Counted from the first letter of the stretch, positions 21,410-30,719 are shown. The stretch: DNA of 64,000 nucleotides from Xenorhabdus bovienii SS-2004 (GCF_000027225.1 NC_013892.1:2170001-2234000); one strand, 5' to 3'. A program made the numbers and translations. Notes: generated by a model not told the origin, from the letters alone.

Positions 21410-23179
21410 TCAGCGATGAACGCGCTTGGCAATCGAAACAGTGAAAATGCCCCAGTTATCTGTCAGTTGGTACAGTTTTTCAAACCCGGCGGCTTCCACC
21501 AATGCGTCCATTTCCCCTTGAGTACGGCGCCGCATGATCCACGGTTGATTGTCACGATGGCTGGAAAGAACACGGGCGATGACCTCAATTTGTGGATGCC
21601 ACGGTTGGCCGGTGTACACCAGATAACCATTTTCTGTCATAGCATCAGCAAAGCCGCGTAGAGAATTTCTGAGTAAATTATTATCAGGGAACAATTCATA
21701 GAGACCGGACACAATACCCAGTGTCGGCGCCGGCGTAATGGATGCGATACTTTCAGCATTAAAGGCATCGCCGATAACAAAACGAATTTTGTCCGTCAGA
21801 TCGCGCTCCTCAATATAAGCCTGCCCTTGATTGACATTGATTTCGCTATAGTCTCTTAACAAAATAGAGTCGACTTTACTGAAATCGTTGATTGCGTCAA
21901 GAATATAGCGACCGTGTCCGGCAGCGATATCAACCATATGCACAGGCATATTCTGTTCACGTAGACTGCGAATAGCATGGCGGATCAACATTTCAATATG
22001 GATCTTGCGCTGCCGGATACCGCGCCAGCCAATGCTGTTCAAATAATTTTTATCGAGCATTCGCCCCAAAATGCCCTTACCCTGCGGTTGGTTGCGGTAG
22101 ACATAATCTAATGTGGAGCCGGAATCAAACCCCGTTTTGAGACCGATGCAGATACCCTCGGAAGCTCTGCCCCAGCGAGTATTCATTACCTTACGCATCA
22201 ACTGATAGCTGAGTTTCTTCGGACACAGACTCGGTAATGATGTGCTGAGTGTTCGAAATTCATCGGCAGAGTGACTCCAGGTATCTTCTCGGCTGTAATC
22301 GTGCTGATAACGCGGAAGTGCAAAAACGCGTTCAATAAAGACCCGGATTTTGTCAAAAACCAGATGGCGATCTTTTTCACCCAACGTATCGTGGTAGAAG
22401 CCATCCATCACGTGTTTTTCTTTGATAGGGGTATTTAACTGCTGATAAAACTGATGCTGTGGTTTTTTGTTCACGACATAATCACTGCCTGAAATAAACA
22501 ACAGGGTAGGTAGTGTAATGGCGGCGGCATCTTTAACTACTCGCTCGGCGGTTTGGTAAAGATCCAAGAGAATATTGACGGCGATTTCCCGGGTAATCAA
22601 CGGATCGCTATTATAAGAGGCAATTCGGGTTTCATCGTGAGTCAGATACCTGGCTTTCACATAGGAATTCACGAAGAAAATACCTCGTGCTTTTTGCATC
22701 AATTGCAGTCCCTGCGTGGCAAAAGGGATATACAATTTAATATCAAATGCGGGTGCTGCGAGGATCATGGCGCGGATTTTCGGCGCATAGTCGTGTACCC
22801 AAGCAGAGACTAATACCGCTCCGACACTCTGGCCGATAACTACGATATTTCCCATGGCGATGTTGTACTGATTGGCAATAAATCTGACAAATTCATCAAC
22901 ATCACGAATCGACGTTCCCATGGAAGGGCTGTAACCGCGTGGCCCTTCTGTCTTACCGTGTCCACGGGCATCCCACGCAAACATAGGAACATCAGGCAGA
23001 TCGAGTCCGTCAATGACATGCTGGATGCGTCCTGAGTGCTCATGACCACGGTGAAAAATAATGATCGCTTTGTCTGGATTGGCCTGTTGCTGTGGCCAGT
23101 AACGGTAAAATAGAGAAGCATTATCTGATGTGGTGAAATAATGTTCTTCAGCAATACGTTGATCGAGTTGTGGTGTCAT
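21410..23179 (-). CDS. ynbC: YnbC-like bifunctional alpha/beta hydrolase - methyltransferase
   Basis: The 589-residue fusion protein has two enzymes. Residues 1-310 form an alpha/beta hydrolase of the monoacylglycerol-lipase type, with 'FHRGHEHSGR' and the nucleophile elbow 'GQSVG' at about 115. Residues 370-589 form a SAM-dependent methyltransferase-like domain with 'VDIAAGHGRYILDA' and a later 'GLYELFPDN'. E. coli YnbC has the same architecture and length. It lies nine bases after ynbA. Probable role: hydrolysis and/or methylation of a lipid intermediate at the inner membrane (inference). Confidence 0.9.
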   Translation of the reverse strand: MTPQLDQRIAEEHYFTTSDNASLFYRYWPQQQANPDKAIIIFHRGHEHSGRIQHVIDGLDLPDVPMFAWDARGHGKTEGPRGYSPSMGTSIRDVDEFVRFIANQYNIAMGNIVVIGQSVGAVLVSAWVHDYAPKIRAMILAAPAFDIKLYIPFATQGLQLMQKARGIFFVNSYVKARYLTHDETRIASYNSDPLITREIAVNILLDLYQTAERVVKDAAAITLPTLLFISGSDYVVNKKPQHQFYQQLNTPIKEKHVMDGFYHDTLGEKDRHLVFDKIRVFIERVFALPRYQHDYSREDTWSHSADEFRTLSTSLPSLCPKKLSYQLMRKVMNTRWGRASEGICIGLKTGFDSGSTLDYVYRNQPQGKGILGRMLDKNYLNSIGWRGIRQRKIHIEMLIRHAIRSLREQNMPVHMVDIAAGHGRYILDAINDFSKVDSILLRDYSEINVNQGQAYIEERDLTDKIRFVIGDAFNAESIASITPAPTLGIVSGLYELFPDNNLLRNSLRGFADAMTENGYLVYTGQPWHPQIEVIARVLSSHRDNQPWIMRRRTQGEMDALVEAAGFEKLYQLTDNWGIFTVSIAKRVHR

Positions 23180-23188
23180 GTTAACGCC

Positions 23189-23812
23189 TCATTTGGAGTG
23201 TGACTGTTCAGCCAGCCGGATTTCACGTAAGGCTTTAACAACGCGCTGATAGCAAGTCACTAAGAGTAAAATGATCATGAAAGCAAACAAAGAGCTACTC
23301 CAGCCCAAGGCCGAAGGGAAAATCGCAATAATCAACCCATAAGCTCCGAAGATAAAAGCACGGTCACTTTTTCCTATCGGGCCGTCATAGCGCCGTGATG
23401 AACCAATCGTTTGTGCCAGTACGCCGATGAATTCGGTCAAGATAGTGAGGAATAAAATAATCAACAGGCTGAAGCTGTTCACATCAGGTAAAAGGCAGAA
23501 GGGGAGATAGAGGGCAACATCAGAAATGACATCCCCCAATTCATTATAAATAGCGCCCAGATGGGACTTCTGGTTATGTTCCCGTGCCAGCATGCCATCA
23601 ATGGCATTCAGGGCCATGCGAATGAAAAGAAAAATGGGTAGCAGCCAGTAGAGGTGGGGCGAAGGAAATAGGCTCAATAGTGAACCGGCAAAGATTGACA
23701 AGAACAGCGCGGTTAAAGTGACCTGATTCGCGTTAATTCCTTGTTTATACAGATAAATTACGATAGGACGCAGTAGATTTTGGAAACGGGGTTTTAAATC
23801 GTATATGGTCAT
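23189..23812 (-). CDS. ynbA: YnbA-like CDP-alcohol phosphatidyltransferase family membrane protein
   Basis: The 207-residue membrane protein has the CDP-alcohol phosphotransferase region 'NAIDGMLAREHNQKSHLGA' followed by 'IYNELGDVISD'. In the canonical motif DxxDGxxAR-x8-GxxxDxxxD the first and third aspartates are metal ligands. Here both are asparagine, and I recall the same substitutions in E. coli YnbA. About five membrane helices follow. It begins the leftward ynbA-ynbC-ynbD operon. E. coli has the CdsA-like ynbB between ynbA and ynbC; it is missing here. Confidence 0.9.
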   Translation of the reverse strand: MTIYDLKPRFQNLLRPIVIYLYKQGINANQVTLTALFLSIFAGSLLSLFPSPHLYWLLPIFLFIRMALNAIDGMLAREHNQKSHLGAIYNELGDVISDVALYLPFCLLPDVNSFSLLIILFLTILTEFIGVLAQTIGSSRRYDGPIGKSDRAFIFGAYGLIIAIFPSALGWSSSLFAFMIILLLVTCYQRVVKALREIRLAEQSHSK

Positions 23813-24008
23813 TTTCTCTAAGTCCTTTAGAGGTCAATTTATCAGCATTATTAATAAAATAAAATAAAATAAAAAATCTGAAAGGGCAATTAAGATAACA
23901 ATGATCTTATTTAAGGGATCAAAAAACTATCTTTTTAATCAATTAAATTATGATAGTTGCGTATTATTAGAGATTGATGAGTCGGTTAACTTGAATGGAT
24001 GGGACGAA

Positions 24009-24695
24009 TTGTCTAGAGCACAGCGTTTGTTATCTCTCATGGAAATATTGCGCCGTTATCACTTTCCGGTTCAGGGAAAAGTGTTGGCGCAGAAATTGAA
24101 TATCAGCTTAAGAACGCTGTATAGGGATATTGCATCGTTGCAGGCTCAAGGCGCGATTATCGAAGGTGAGCCGGGAATAGGATACGTTTTGAGACCTGGA
24201 TTTGTGTTACCACCGCTCATGTTTACACAAAATGAAATAGAGGCGTTGGCATTGGGCGCGAATTGGGTGGCTAAACGTGCAGACTCCCAACTAAAAGAAT
24301 CTGCAAATAATGCAATAAGCAAAATTGCGGCTGTGATCCCGGCAGAATTGAAACAAATGTTGGAGGCAAGCTCCTTACTGATCGGGCCTGCTGCGACGGC
24401 TGTTCAGCCGGTTGTCGAGATTCAGCAGATACGTCAGGCGATCAATACCCGGCATAAAATCACTTTCGCTTATCTGGATATAAAAGATATCCCATCAGAA
24501 AGAACAATATGGCCATTCGCCTTAGGTTATTTTGAAAATATCAGCATTGTGATTGGATGGTGTGAATTACGCGAGGAATTTCGTCATTTCAGATCAGATA
24601 GGATCATGCGTTTGAAAATTGAAAAACAATGTTACCCCCGTTCAAGGCAAGTATTGCTCAAAGAATGGAGAGCAATGGAAAAAATTTCTCGTTAG
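24009..24695 (+). CDS. YafY-type HTH/WYL transcriptional regulator
   Basis: The protein has an N-terminal DeoR-like helix-turn-helix ('RAQRLLSLMEILRRY', 'LRTLYRDIASLQAQG') and a C-terminal WYL ligand-sensing domain ('ITFAYLDIKDIPSERTIWP', 'RHFRSDRIM'). I prefer the TTG start at 24009 because homologues begin at 'SRAQRL' and GGGA lies five bases before it, giving 228 residues. An ATG at 23901 is in frame and would add 36 unmatched residues. Regulators of this group commonly control an adjacent glyoxalase-fold gene, and the SRPBCC-VOC gene lies 119 bases downstream. The effector is unknown. Confidence 0.85.
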   Translation: MSRAQRLLSLMEILRRYHFPVQGKVLAQKLNISLRTLYRDIASLQAQGAIIEGEPGIGYVLRPGFVLPPLMFTQNEIEALALGANWVAKRADSQLKESANNAISKIAAVIPAELKQMLEASSLLIGPAATAVQPVVEIQQIRQAINTRHKITFAYLDIKDIPSERTIWPFALGYFENISIVIGWCELREEFRHFRSDRIMRLKIEKQCYPRSRQVLLKEWRAMEKISR

Positions 24696-24814
24696 CCAAA
24701 TAAAGACTACTGACAGAAATTGTCACTCACCATTGATACTCTGCGGGCAGTTCTACTGTATTAAAAAGCTCGCTTAATCTTCAATGTGATACATTTAACT
24801 GTGAGAGTTTTGTC

Positions 24815-25606
24815 ATGTTAACACTCAAATTTTCTACATCGGTAAACGCTAAACCATCCCATATTTGGGCACATTATGTTGATTTTAATTTGCGGAAAAA
24901 ATGGGAAATCGATCTTGAATATCTTCAATTTGAAGGGGAGATCAAAACGGGTCAATACGGCAAAATGAGATTAAGTGGAATGCCGGAAATTCGCTTTTAT
25001 CTTTCAAATATCGAAGTGAATAAAGAATTTACCAATCAGGTTAACCTTCCGCAAATGGGAATATTAACGTTCAGACATCAAATTATTACAGATGAAAACA
25101 ATATGGCGTGCCGTATTCAGGTGACCGTTTCATTTGAACCTGATGCTAATATTCCCGCTGTTCAGGCCGAAGGCTTCTTTAAGCAGGGTACGCAAGATCT
25201 GGTTGAAACCGTATTAAGGCTGAAAAATATCGTTGAGACAGTATCCCCAAAACCCAATCTCCAGCTTGTTTACGTCTCTGATATTGAGCATTCAACTGCT
25301 TTTTACAAAACAATTTTCAATGCCGAACCGATATTTGCCAGCTCTCGTTATGTGGCATTTTCTGCTGGTGGTGAAGTATTGTTTGCTATTTGGAGTGGAG
25401 GAGTAAAGCCTGATCGTGCTATTCCGCGATTTACTGAAATCGGTATTATGCTGCCATCCGGTAAAGATGTTGATCGATGCTTTGATGAATGGCGAAAGAA
25501 CCCTGAGATCAAAATAGTACAGGAACCCCATACCGAAGTTTTTGGCCGTACTTTCCTTGCTGAAGATCCCGATGGCCATATTATTCGGGTATGTCCTTTG
25601 GATTAG
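24815..25606 (+). CDS. SRPBCC-VOC two-domain fusion protein
   Basis: In this 263-residue protein, residues 1-145 form a START/polyketide-cyclase-like SRPBCC domain ('VNAKPSHIWAHYVDFNLRKKW' region). Residues 150-263 form a vicinal-oxygen-chelate domain ('LVYVSDIEHSTAFYKTIF' to 'LAEDPDGHIIRVCPLD'). VOC domains bind metals in glyoxalases, dioxygenases and antibiotic-binding proteins; SRPBCC pockets bind hydrophobic ligands. A ligand-sequestering or detoxifying protein under the adjacent WYL regulator is plausible (inference). The two domains more often occur as separate proteins. Confidence 0.8.
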   Translation: MLTLKFSTSVNAKPSHIWAHYVDFNLRKKWEIDLEYLQFEGEIKTGQYGKMRLSGMPEIRFYLSNIEVNKEFTNQVNLPQMGILTFRHQIITDENNMACRIQVTVSFEPDANIPAVQAEGFFKQGTQDLVETVLRLKNIVETVSPKPNLQLVYVSDIEHSTAFYKTIFNAEPIFASSRYVAFSAGGEVLFAIWSGGVKPDRAIPRFTEIGIMLPSGKDVDRCFDEWRKNPEIKIVQEPHTEVFGRTFLAEDPDGHIIRVCPLD

Positions 25607-25718
25607 CCTAGAATAAGGTGTAATTAAGCCATAAATCTTTAAGATATTCCCATTAGAGCAGGTTGTTGAGGTGAACTCTGCGAAGCTTTTCACCTTTATT
25701 TCAGGGGAATATAAATGC

Positions 25719-25749
25719 GAAAAATCCTGAACATAAGTTCAGGATTTTT
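25719..25749 (-). terminator. terminator after the leftmost tRNA-Ser
   Basis: AAAAATCCTGAAC and GTTCAGGATTTTT pair perfectly around ATAA, with a T run leftward. It lies ten bases beyond the tRNA 3' end. Confidence 0.9.
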
Positions 25750-25758
25750 CTTGAGATA

Positions 25759-25848
25759 TGGCGGTGAGAGAGGGGTTCGAACCCTCGATACGTTTTCACG
25801 TATACACACTTTCCAGGCGTGCTCCTTCAGCCTCTCGGACACCTCACC
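25759..25848 (-). tRNA. tRNA-Ser (anticodon GGA)
   Basis: Read leftward, the 90 bases begin GGTGAGGTGTCCGAGAGGCT, carry the long serine variable arm (ATACGTGAAAACGTAT), the T loop GGTTCGAACCC and an encoded CCA end. The anticodon in CCTGGAAAG is GGA, decoding UCC and UCU. It equals E. coli serW/serX in design and has its own terminator. Confidence 0.97.
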
Positions 25849-25931
25849 GTGTTTTGTTTCTGCGGTTATCCTGTTAGGAATTTCCGCAAGGGTTACTAAA
25901 TAATAGATTCAACGCCCTATCAAGAGTAACC

Positions 25932-25967
25932 AAAAAAGCCTGATTATTGTGTTCAGGCTCTTTTTTA
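25932..25967 (-). terminator. terminator between the two tRNA-Ser genes
   Basis: AAAAAAGCCTGA pairs with TCAGGCTCTTTTTT around a short loop, so each tRNA copy has its own stop signal. Confidence 0.85.
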
Positions 25968-25972
25968 GAATA

Positions 25973-26062
25973 TGGCGGTGAGAGAGGGGTTCGAACCCTC
26001 GATACGTTTTCACGTATACACACTTTCCAGGCGTGCTCCTTCAGCCTCTCGGACACCTCACC
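25973..26062 (-). tRNA. tRNA-Ser (anticodon GGA), second copy
   Basis: It is base-for-base identical to the copy at 25759-25848 across the 90 bases, including CCA, variable arm and GGA anticodon. The spacers on either side differ, so this is an old or gene-converted duplication, not an assembly repeat. Confidence 0.97.
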
Positions 26063-26374
26063 GCATTTTGTTGTTGTAGCGATATCACTTGAGTTCGTCG
26101 CTGCAACGGGGCGTAACTATAGGGAAAAGCAGGGCAGGCGTCAACAGGCTTATGACGATTTTTTCAGGCTTTTTGACTGATTACACAAATAAAAAACAAT
26201 TTGAATGTTTGATAGTCATTTACTAAAGCAGATGCACTTTTTGTAATATGTAGTGGTAAATATGTTAACTGGGTAACATTATCAATATTTTCATTCCTCG
26301 CTTTTTGGCAGAGGCTTGCAACCATTTCAGCAATCGGTTAACCCTATCAAAAAAACAACAAGGAATAAGATTGT
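26063..26374. other. intergenic region between tRNA-Ser and ghrA
   Basis: 312 AT-rich bases carrying the divergent tRNA and ghrA promoters. I see no further gene, repeat or integration boundary. Confidence 0.4.
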
Positions 26375-27316
26375 ATGAATATTATTTTTTTTCACTCTTC
26401 CTCTAATACCGATGAGTGGATTCAAGGAATTCAGGCACGTCTGCCTGATGCCAAAGTGAGGCAATGGTTTAGTGGTGATCAAGAGCCCGCAGACTATGCA
26501 TTAGTTTGGCAGCCACCTTATGAAATGTTAGCCAATCGTCAGGGGCTAAAAGGCATATTCGCACTGGGTGCTGGTGTCGATGCGATTTTCAAACAAGAAT
26601 CGAAAAATCCCGGTATGTTACCGGCTGATGTTCCACTGATCCGCCTCGAAGATACAGGAATGGGCAGGCAGATGCAGGAATATACCATTACCTCAGTGTT
26701 GCATTATTTCCGCCGTATGGATGAATATAAACGATACCAGGAACAGCGCCTCTGGGCTCCTATGTCTCCACATAACCGGAAAGAATTTGTTATCGGGGTT
26801 TTAGGAGCCGGAGTATTAGGGCTAAGTGTAATTGGGAAATTAATGGAATTTGATTTCAATGTGCGTTGTTGGAGCAGGACGCCAAAACAACTCAATAGTG
26901 TCGAAAGTTTTTACGGTAAAGAGCAATTGGGTGATTTTCTTTCTGGCTGCAAGGTGCTGATTAACCTTCTCCCTGATACTCCCGAAACGCGTGGTATCCT
27001 TAATCTGTCATTATTCAGCCAACTAAAATCGGGTTCATATGTGATTAATCTGGCGCGAGGAGCGCAGCTTGTCGAACAGGATCTGCTCGTTGCTATTGAT
27101 AAAGGTTATATCGCAGGAGCAACCCTTGATGTGTTTGCCGAAGAACCATTGTCAAATATGCACCCATTCTGGACTCACCCTCGTATCCATGTGACTCCGC
27201 ATATTGCTGCTAACACTGTTCCTGAGGCTGCTATGGATGTCATCTGTGAAAATATCCGGCGGATGGCACGGGGTGAAATGCCAACTGGTCTCGTCGATAG
27301 GGAACGTGGCTATTAA
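26375..27316 (+). CDS. ghrA: glyoxylate/hydroxypyruvate reductase A
   Basis: GhrA reduces glyoxylate and hydroxypyruvate with NADPH. The 313 residues show the Rossmann loop 'GVLGAGVLGLSVIGKL', 'INLLPDTPETRGIL', the substrate/catalytic 'INLARGAQLVEQDLL', and 'DVFAEEPL' followed by the catalytic His in 'VTPHIAANT'. In E. coli ghrA-ycdX-ycdY are consecutive. Here ycdY follows 75 bases later and ycdX is missing. Confidence 0.95.
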   Translation: MNIIFFHSSSNTDEWIQGIQARLPDAKVRQWFSGDQEPADYALVWQPPYEMLANRQGLKGIFALGAGVDAIFKQESKNPGMLPADVPLIRLEDTGMGRQMQEYTITSVLHYFRRMDEYKRYQEQRLWAPMSPHNRKEFVIGVLGAGVLGLSVIGKLMEFDFNVRCWSRTPKQLNSVESFYGKEQLGDFLSGCKVLINLLPDTPETRGILNLSLFSQLKSGSYVINLARGAQLVEQDLLVAIDKGYIAGATLDVFAEEPLSNMHPFWTHPRIHVTPHIAANTVPEAAMDVICENIRRMARGEMPTGLVDRERGY

Positions 27317-27391
27317 CAAGTTGCTTTACAGCATGGCAGGCGATTAGGGACAATAACGCTATTTGATAATCTATTGGGATTGAATCAAGTT

Positions 27392-27934
27392 ATGAACGAA
27401 TTTTCTATTGTTTGCCGTATATTGGGTACATTGTTTAACCGCGCACCGCAAGATCCCGTTCTGCAACCTTTAATCACTATGATTGCTGAGGGGAAACTAA
27501 AACAAGCATGGCCTTTGGAACAGGATGAATGGCTGGATCGTTTACAGCAAAACAGTGAATTGTCAGTGATGGCAGCTGATTATCACGCTCTGTTTACCGG
27601 AGAATCGGCGAGCGTTGCTGTTTGTCGATCTGATTATACCGACAGAGAAGAAGGTGAAGTACGTCAGTTTTTGACAGAGCGGGGAATGTCACTGTCCGAG
27701 ACTCCTGCTGATCAGTTCGGCTCTCTATTGCTGGCTGTGTCATGGTTGGAAGATCAGGCAGCTGAAGATGAAGTCCAAGCACAAATTATGTTGTTTGATG
27801 AGTATCTTTTACCTTGGTGTGGGCAGTTCCTCGGTAAAGTTGAAGCCCATGCAACCAGTGGTTTTTATCGAACGCTGGCGATTGTCACTCGTGAAGCGTT
27901 GCAGGCATTGCGTGATGAATTAGAATCTGAGTGA
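27392..27934 (+). CDS. ycdY: TorD-family chaperone YcdY
   Basis: The 180-residue all-helical protein starts 'MNEFSIVCRILGTLF', like E. coli YcdY, and contains 'DYHALFTGE', 'ADQFGSLLLAVSWLED' and 'LPWCGQFLGKVEAHA' of the TorD/DmsD redox-enzyme chaperones. The ATG at 27392 is chosen from homology; an upstream TTG is in frame. In E. coli YcdY is reported to assist the zinc-containing phosphatase YcdX, yet no ycdX is in this window. Confidence 0.92.
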   Translation: MNEFSIVCRILGTLFNRAPQDPVLQPLITMIAEGKLKQAWPLEQDEWLDRLQQNSELSVMAADYHALFTGESASVAVCRSDYTDREEGEVRQFLTERGMSLSETPADQFGSLLLAVSWLEDQAAEDEVQAQIMLFDEYLLPWCGQFLGKVEAHATSGFYRTLAIVTREALQALRDELESE

Positions 27935-28003
27935 CAGTGTCACGATATTAGTTCAGCTGAAGGCTATGAACAGGCAAGTGTATCGGTCACTAATTGATAA
28001 AAT

Positions 28004-28040
28004 AAAAGGGCAAATTATTAATGGATAATTTGCCCTTTTA
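28004..28040. terminator. bidirectional terminator ycdY/yceB
   Basis: TAAAAGGGCAAATTA and TAATTTGCCCTTTTA pair around a short loop between convergent genes, with A and T flanks giving both strands a T run. Confidence 0.9.
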
Positions 28041-28058
28041 TTTCAATGACGATAAAAA

Positions 28059-28622
28059 TTATTTATCGGTCAATCCAATAACTAATTTCCCGGGTTTAAT
28101 TTCCAACCTTTTGGCGAATTGTGAGGCCGCTGCCTCGGCCTTGCTTTTTTCTGGATTCAGAACATAAACCGGATGAGTATCGAAAAACTCACTCAAAGAG
28201 GTATTCAGATAAGGAATCAATGCCTTAACCGGAGCCGCTGCTTTTTCCGGTGTTGTCTGGTAGTCTACGATTTCCAGCCCTTTCACGAAAATAGCGCCTT
28301 TTTCTGCATCAAATACGGGTTTAGCCTTGATAGTGAGTTTCATATCAGCCTGAATCGTACCCAAGAGCGTTGCAAGTTGAATTTTTGCTTGCGTGGATAG
28401 TTCAATTTTTTCAGGATCATGACGGCCTATCTGGCTGGATAAATCCCCCAGCGTGATATTGGCATTCGCGATACCCGGAATGCTGATTTTTTTCTGATAA
28501 TGCACTTTTTTGAGCAAATAATCATTCATCAGACCTTCGTTGATGCTGAAGTCTTTAAATTGATCACAGCCGCTGACTAATCCTACCAGCACTAATGCTG
28601 CCCCTAAGAAAAATCTTTTCAT
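28059..28622 (-). CDS. yceB: DUF1439 lipoprotein YceB
   Basis: The 187-residue precursor has a lipobox 'LVSGC' with Cys19, followed by Asp at +2, which in enterobacteria favours inner-membrane retention. The rest matches YceB in length and in 'GIANANITLGDLSSQIGR' and 'AQIKLATLLG'-like strands of the lipid-binding-like fold. In E. coli it neighbours grxB-mdtH-rimJ. Here mdtH and rimJ follow directly and grxB is absent. Exact function is unknown. Confidence 0.9.
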   Translation of the reverse strand: MKRFFLGAALVLVGLVSGCDQFKDFSINEGLMNDYLLKKVHYQKKISIPGIANANITLGDLSSQIGRHDPEKIELSTQAKIQLATLLGTIQADMKLTIKAKPVFDAEKGAIFVKGLEIVDYQTTPEKAAAPVKALIPYLNTSLSEFFDTHPVYVLNPEKSKAEAAASQFAKRLEIKPGKLVIGLTDK

Positions 28623-28674
28623 ATTGACTCCTTCTTATTTTCAACGGACAGATTCTACACTATTTCTAATAGGA

Positions 28675-29880
28675 TTAGTGTCTGCCAAGCATCACAGGAT
28701 CAATTTTCTTTTTATTGAATTGGTGATGAAGAGCATAAATGGTAATCAAACCAGACAATCCCAGCAAAATCCAAGGTAATTGCGGCATATTCAAGACACG
28801 GCCAGTATCATAGAGCCATCCTCCACCGGTGTAACCTATCGCACCACCCAGAGCTAAACCCAGACGGCTAAATCCCATATAACTGCCACGCGCCCGTGGA
28901 TCAGATAGTGAAGCACTCAGCGTTTCACGAGCAGGATCTGCTGTTACCAAGCCTAAATAGAACAGGCAAAGCAGGCCAAACAGTGTATGTAATTGATTGA
29001 CCCAGCCGATCGGAAACATACAGATGCTCATCAAAAACAAGCCCGCCATCAAGCGCTGTTCCAGTCGGAAATGTTTTTCACTCCAGCGTGCGATGGGGTA
29101 AAGCAATGTCAGGGAGATAACGGTTTCAATGGCATACATCCATTTGACGGCGGTAGGAGTGCCGGTAATTTCATGAATAATAATCGGAAACATCAGCATC
29201 ACTTGTACTGACAGGACAAAATAACCCGTCAATGTCAGCACATAGTAAAAGAACCGCCGATCTCTAATAACCCGCATAATACCTTCTTTGATAGGAGTAC
29301 GGATTGTAGAAATACGGTATGCAGGCAGTAGCCAGGCGTTAAATAACGCGGCCAGCACAAAAATGGATGCACCAATCCAGCAGACAATATTGAAATCATA
29401 TTGCAGCAACCAGCTTCCGAGGAGTGCGCCAACCACGGCACCTGCGCTGTCCTGCATCATCAGGATTGAATAAAAACGCCCTCGCTCATGGGGACGGGTT
29501 AACTTAATGACCAAAGCCGCTCTGGGAGGATCAAACAAGGTTCCTCCCAATCCTGATAGAACGCAGGAAAGTAGCAATATCCATGGCTCATGTGCCATTG
29601 CCATCAGAGCAAAACCCAGTGCCCGCAATAACATACCAGTAACAATCATCGGCTTGGCACCAAATCGGTCTGCGATGGCACCCCCGAAGATCCCCAAGCC
29701 TTGTTGAACAAGCTGACGAAGCCCCAGAGCGAAACCAACAATCAATGCTGTCCAGCCAAGTTGTTCGACGAAACGAATTGAAATTAGGGGGAAAACGACA
29801 AAAAAACCTAAAACAACTAATAAATTATCAAATAGCAGGAAGTATTTACCCAAGCTACGTGCTTGTGAAACCAACGACAT
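28675..29880 (-). CDS. mdtH: MFS multidrug efflux transporter MdtH
   Basis: The 401-residue protein has 12 membrane helices. The MFS loop 2-3 motif appears as '[13 protein letters not shown]' and the antiporter motif region as '[17 protein letters not shown]'. Length and sequence match E. coli MdtH (402 residues), a proton-coupled drug exporter linked to fluoroquinolone tolerance. It is divergent from rimJ across 173 bases, as in E. coli. Confidence 0.94.
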   Translation of the reverse strand: MSLVSQARSLGKYFLLFDNLLVVLGFFVVFPLISIRFVEQLGWTALIVGFALGLRQLVQQGLGIFGGAIADRFGAKPMIVTGMLLRALGFALMAMAHEPWILLLSCVLSGLGGTLFDPPRAALVIKLTRPHERGRFYSILMMQDSAGAVVGALLGSWLLQYDFNIVCWIGASIFVLAALFNAWLLPAYRISTIRTPIKEGIMRVIRDRRFFYYVLTLTGYFVLSVQVMLMFPIIIHEITGTPTAVKWMYAIETVISLTLLYPIARWSEKHFRLEQRLMAGLFLMSICMFPIGWVNQLHTLFGLLCLFYLGLVTADPARETLSASLSDPRARGSYMGFSRLGLALGGAIGYTGGGWLYDTGRVLNMPQLPWILLGLSGLITIYALHHQFNKKKIDPVMLGRH

Positions 29881-30053
29881 TGCGCACCATTGAAATATGA
29901 GAGAATAAATATAAAGTTCTTATTATTCTGACCCTAATCTCTTCTTTAAGGTAGAGGGTTATAGATGATATTTTTTTATCGTGGGTAATAGGCAATAATT
30001 TTAATAAGAGATAAATTATCCAGAATTTTTCAAGACAAACATCAGGAGAAGGC

Positions 30054-30641
30054 ATGTTTGGTTATCGTTCTGCATCGCCCAAAATTCGATTTATTACGGA
30101 TAGGATGGTTATTCGTCTGGTATATGAACGTGATGCTTATCGATTGGCTGAGTATTATTCAGACAATAAAAATTTCCTGAAGCCATGGGAGCCAACAAGG
30201 GATGGCAGTTTTTATCAACCCTCTGGATGGACAAATCGGTTGAACTATATCGCTGAGTTACAACGGCAGAATGCGACATTTAATTTTGTATTATTGGACT
30301 CTGATGAGCGTGAAATTATGGGGATGGCGAATTTTACTAATGTTGTACGCGGCGCGTTCCATTCTTGTTATCTTGGTTATTCTCTGGCGGGGAAATTGCA
30401 AGGACAAGGATTGATGTATGAAGCACTGCAACCTGCGATTCGCTATATGCAGCGCTATCAGAAAATGCATCGGATCATGGCTAACTATATGCCACACAAC
30501 CATCGCAGTGGGAATCTGCTCAAAAAATTGGGGTTTGAGCAGGAAGGTTATGCCAAGAATTATTTAATGATAGATGGTATTTGGCAGGATCATGTGCTGA
30601 CGGCATTAACTGATGATGCATGGGGTAAAGTGGATTTATGA
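30054..30641 (+). CDS. rimJ: ribosomal protein S5 N-alanine acetyltransferase RimJ
   Basis: The 195-residue GNAT has the acetyl-CoA loop region '[19 protein letters not shown]' and '[20 protein letters not shown]', typical of RimJ/RimL. RimJ acetylates the N-terminus of S5 and aids small-subunit assembly. It starts at ATG 30054, preceded by AGGAGA. In E. coli yceH and yceM separate rimJ from murJ; both are missing here. Confidence 0.95.
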   Translation: MFGYRSASPKIRFITDRMVIRLVYERDAYRLAEYYSDNKNFLKPWEPTRDGSFYQPSGWTNRLNYIAELQRQNATFNFVLLDSDEREIMGMANFTNVVRGAFHSCYLGYSLAGKLQGQGLMYEALQPAIRYMQRYQKMHRIMANYMPHNHRSGNLLKKLGFEQEGYAKNYLMIDGIWQDHVLTALTDDAWGKVDL

Positions 30642-30719
30642 ATATCGAGATAAGTCTAATAGGGCGTAATATAGAAAATGTAGACAGGGTCTTTGTCTGT
30701 TAGACTTTAAACACTGGCT

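Noticed and set aside
25759..26062. Direct repeat of 90 bases, possible phage attachment duplication
   Set aside because: The repeat is the complete tRNA-Ser gene, spacers differ, and no integrase or phage gene lies nearby.
25715..26180. Small frames reading '[14 protein letters not shown]' or '[13 protein letters not shown]'
   Set aside because: These are translations of the two tRNA-Ser genes, a familiar annotation artefact.
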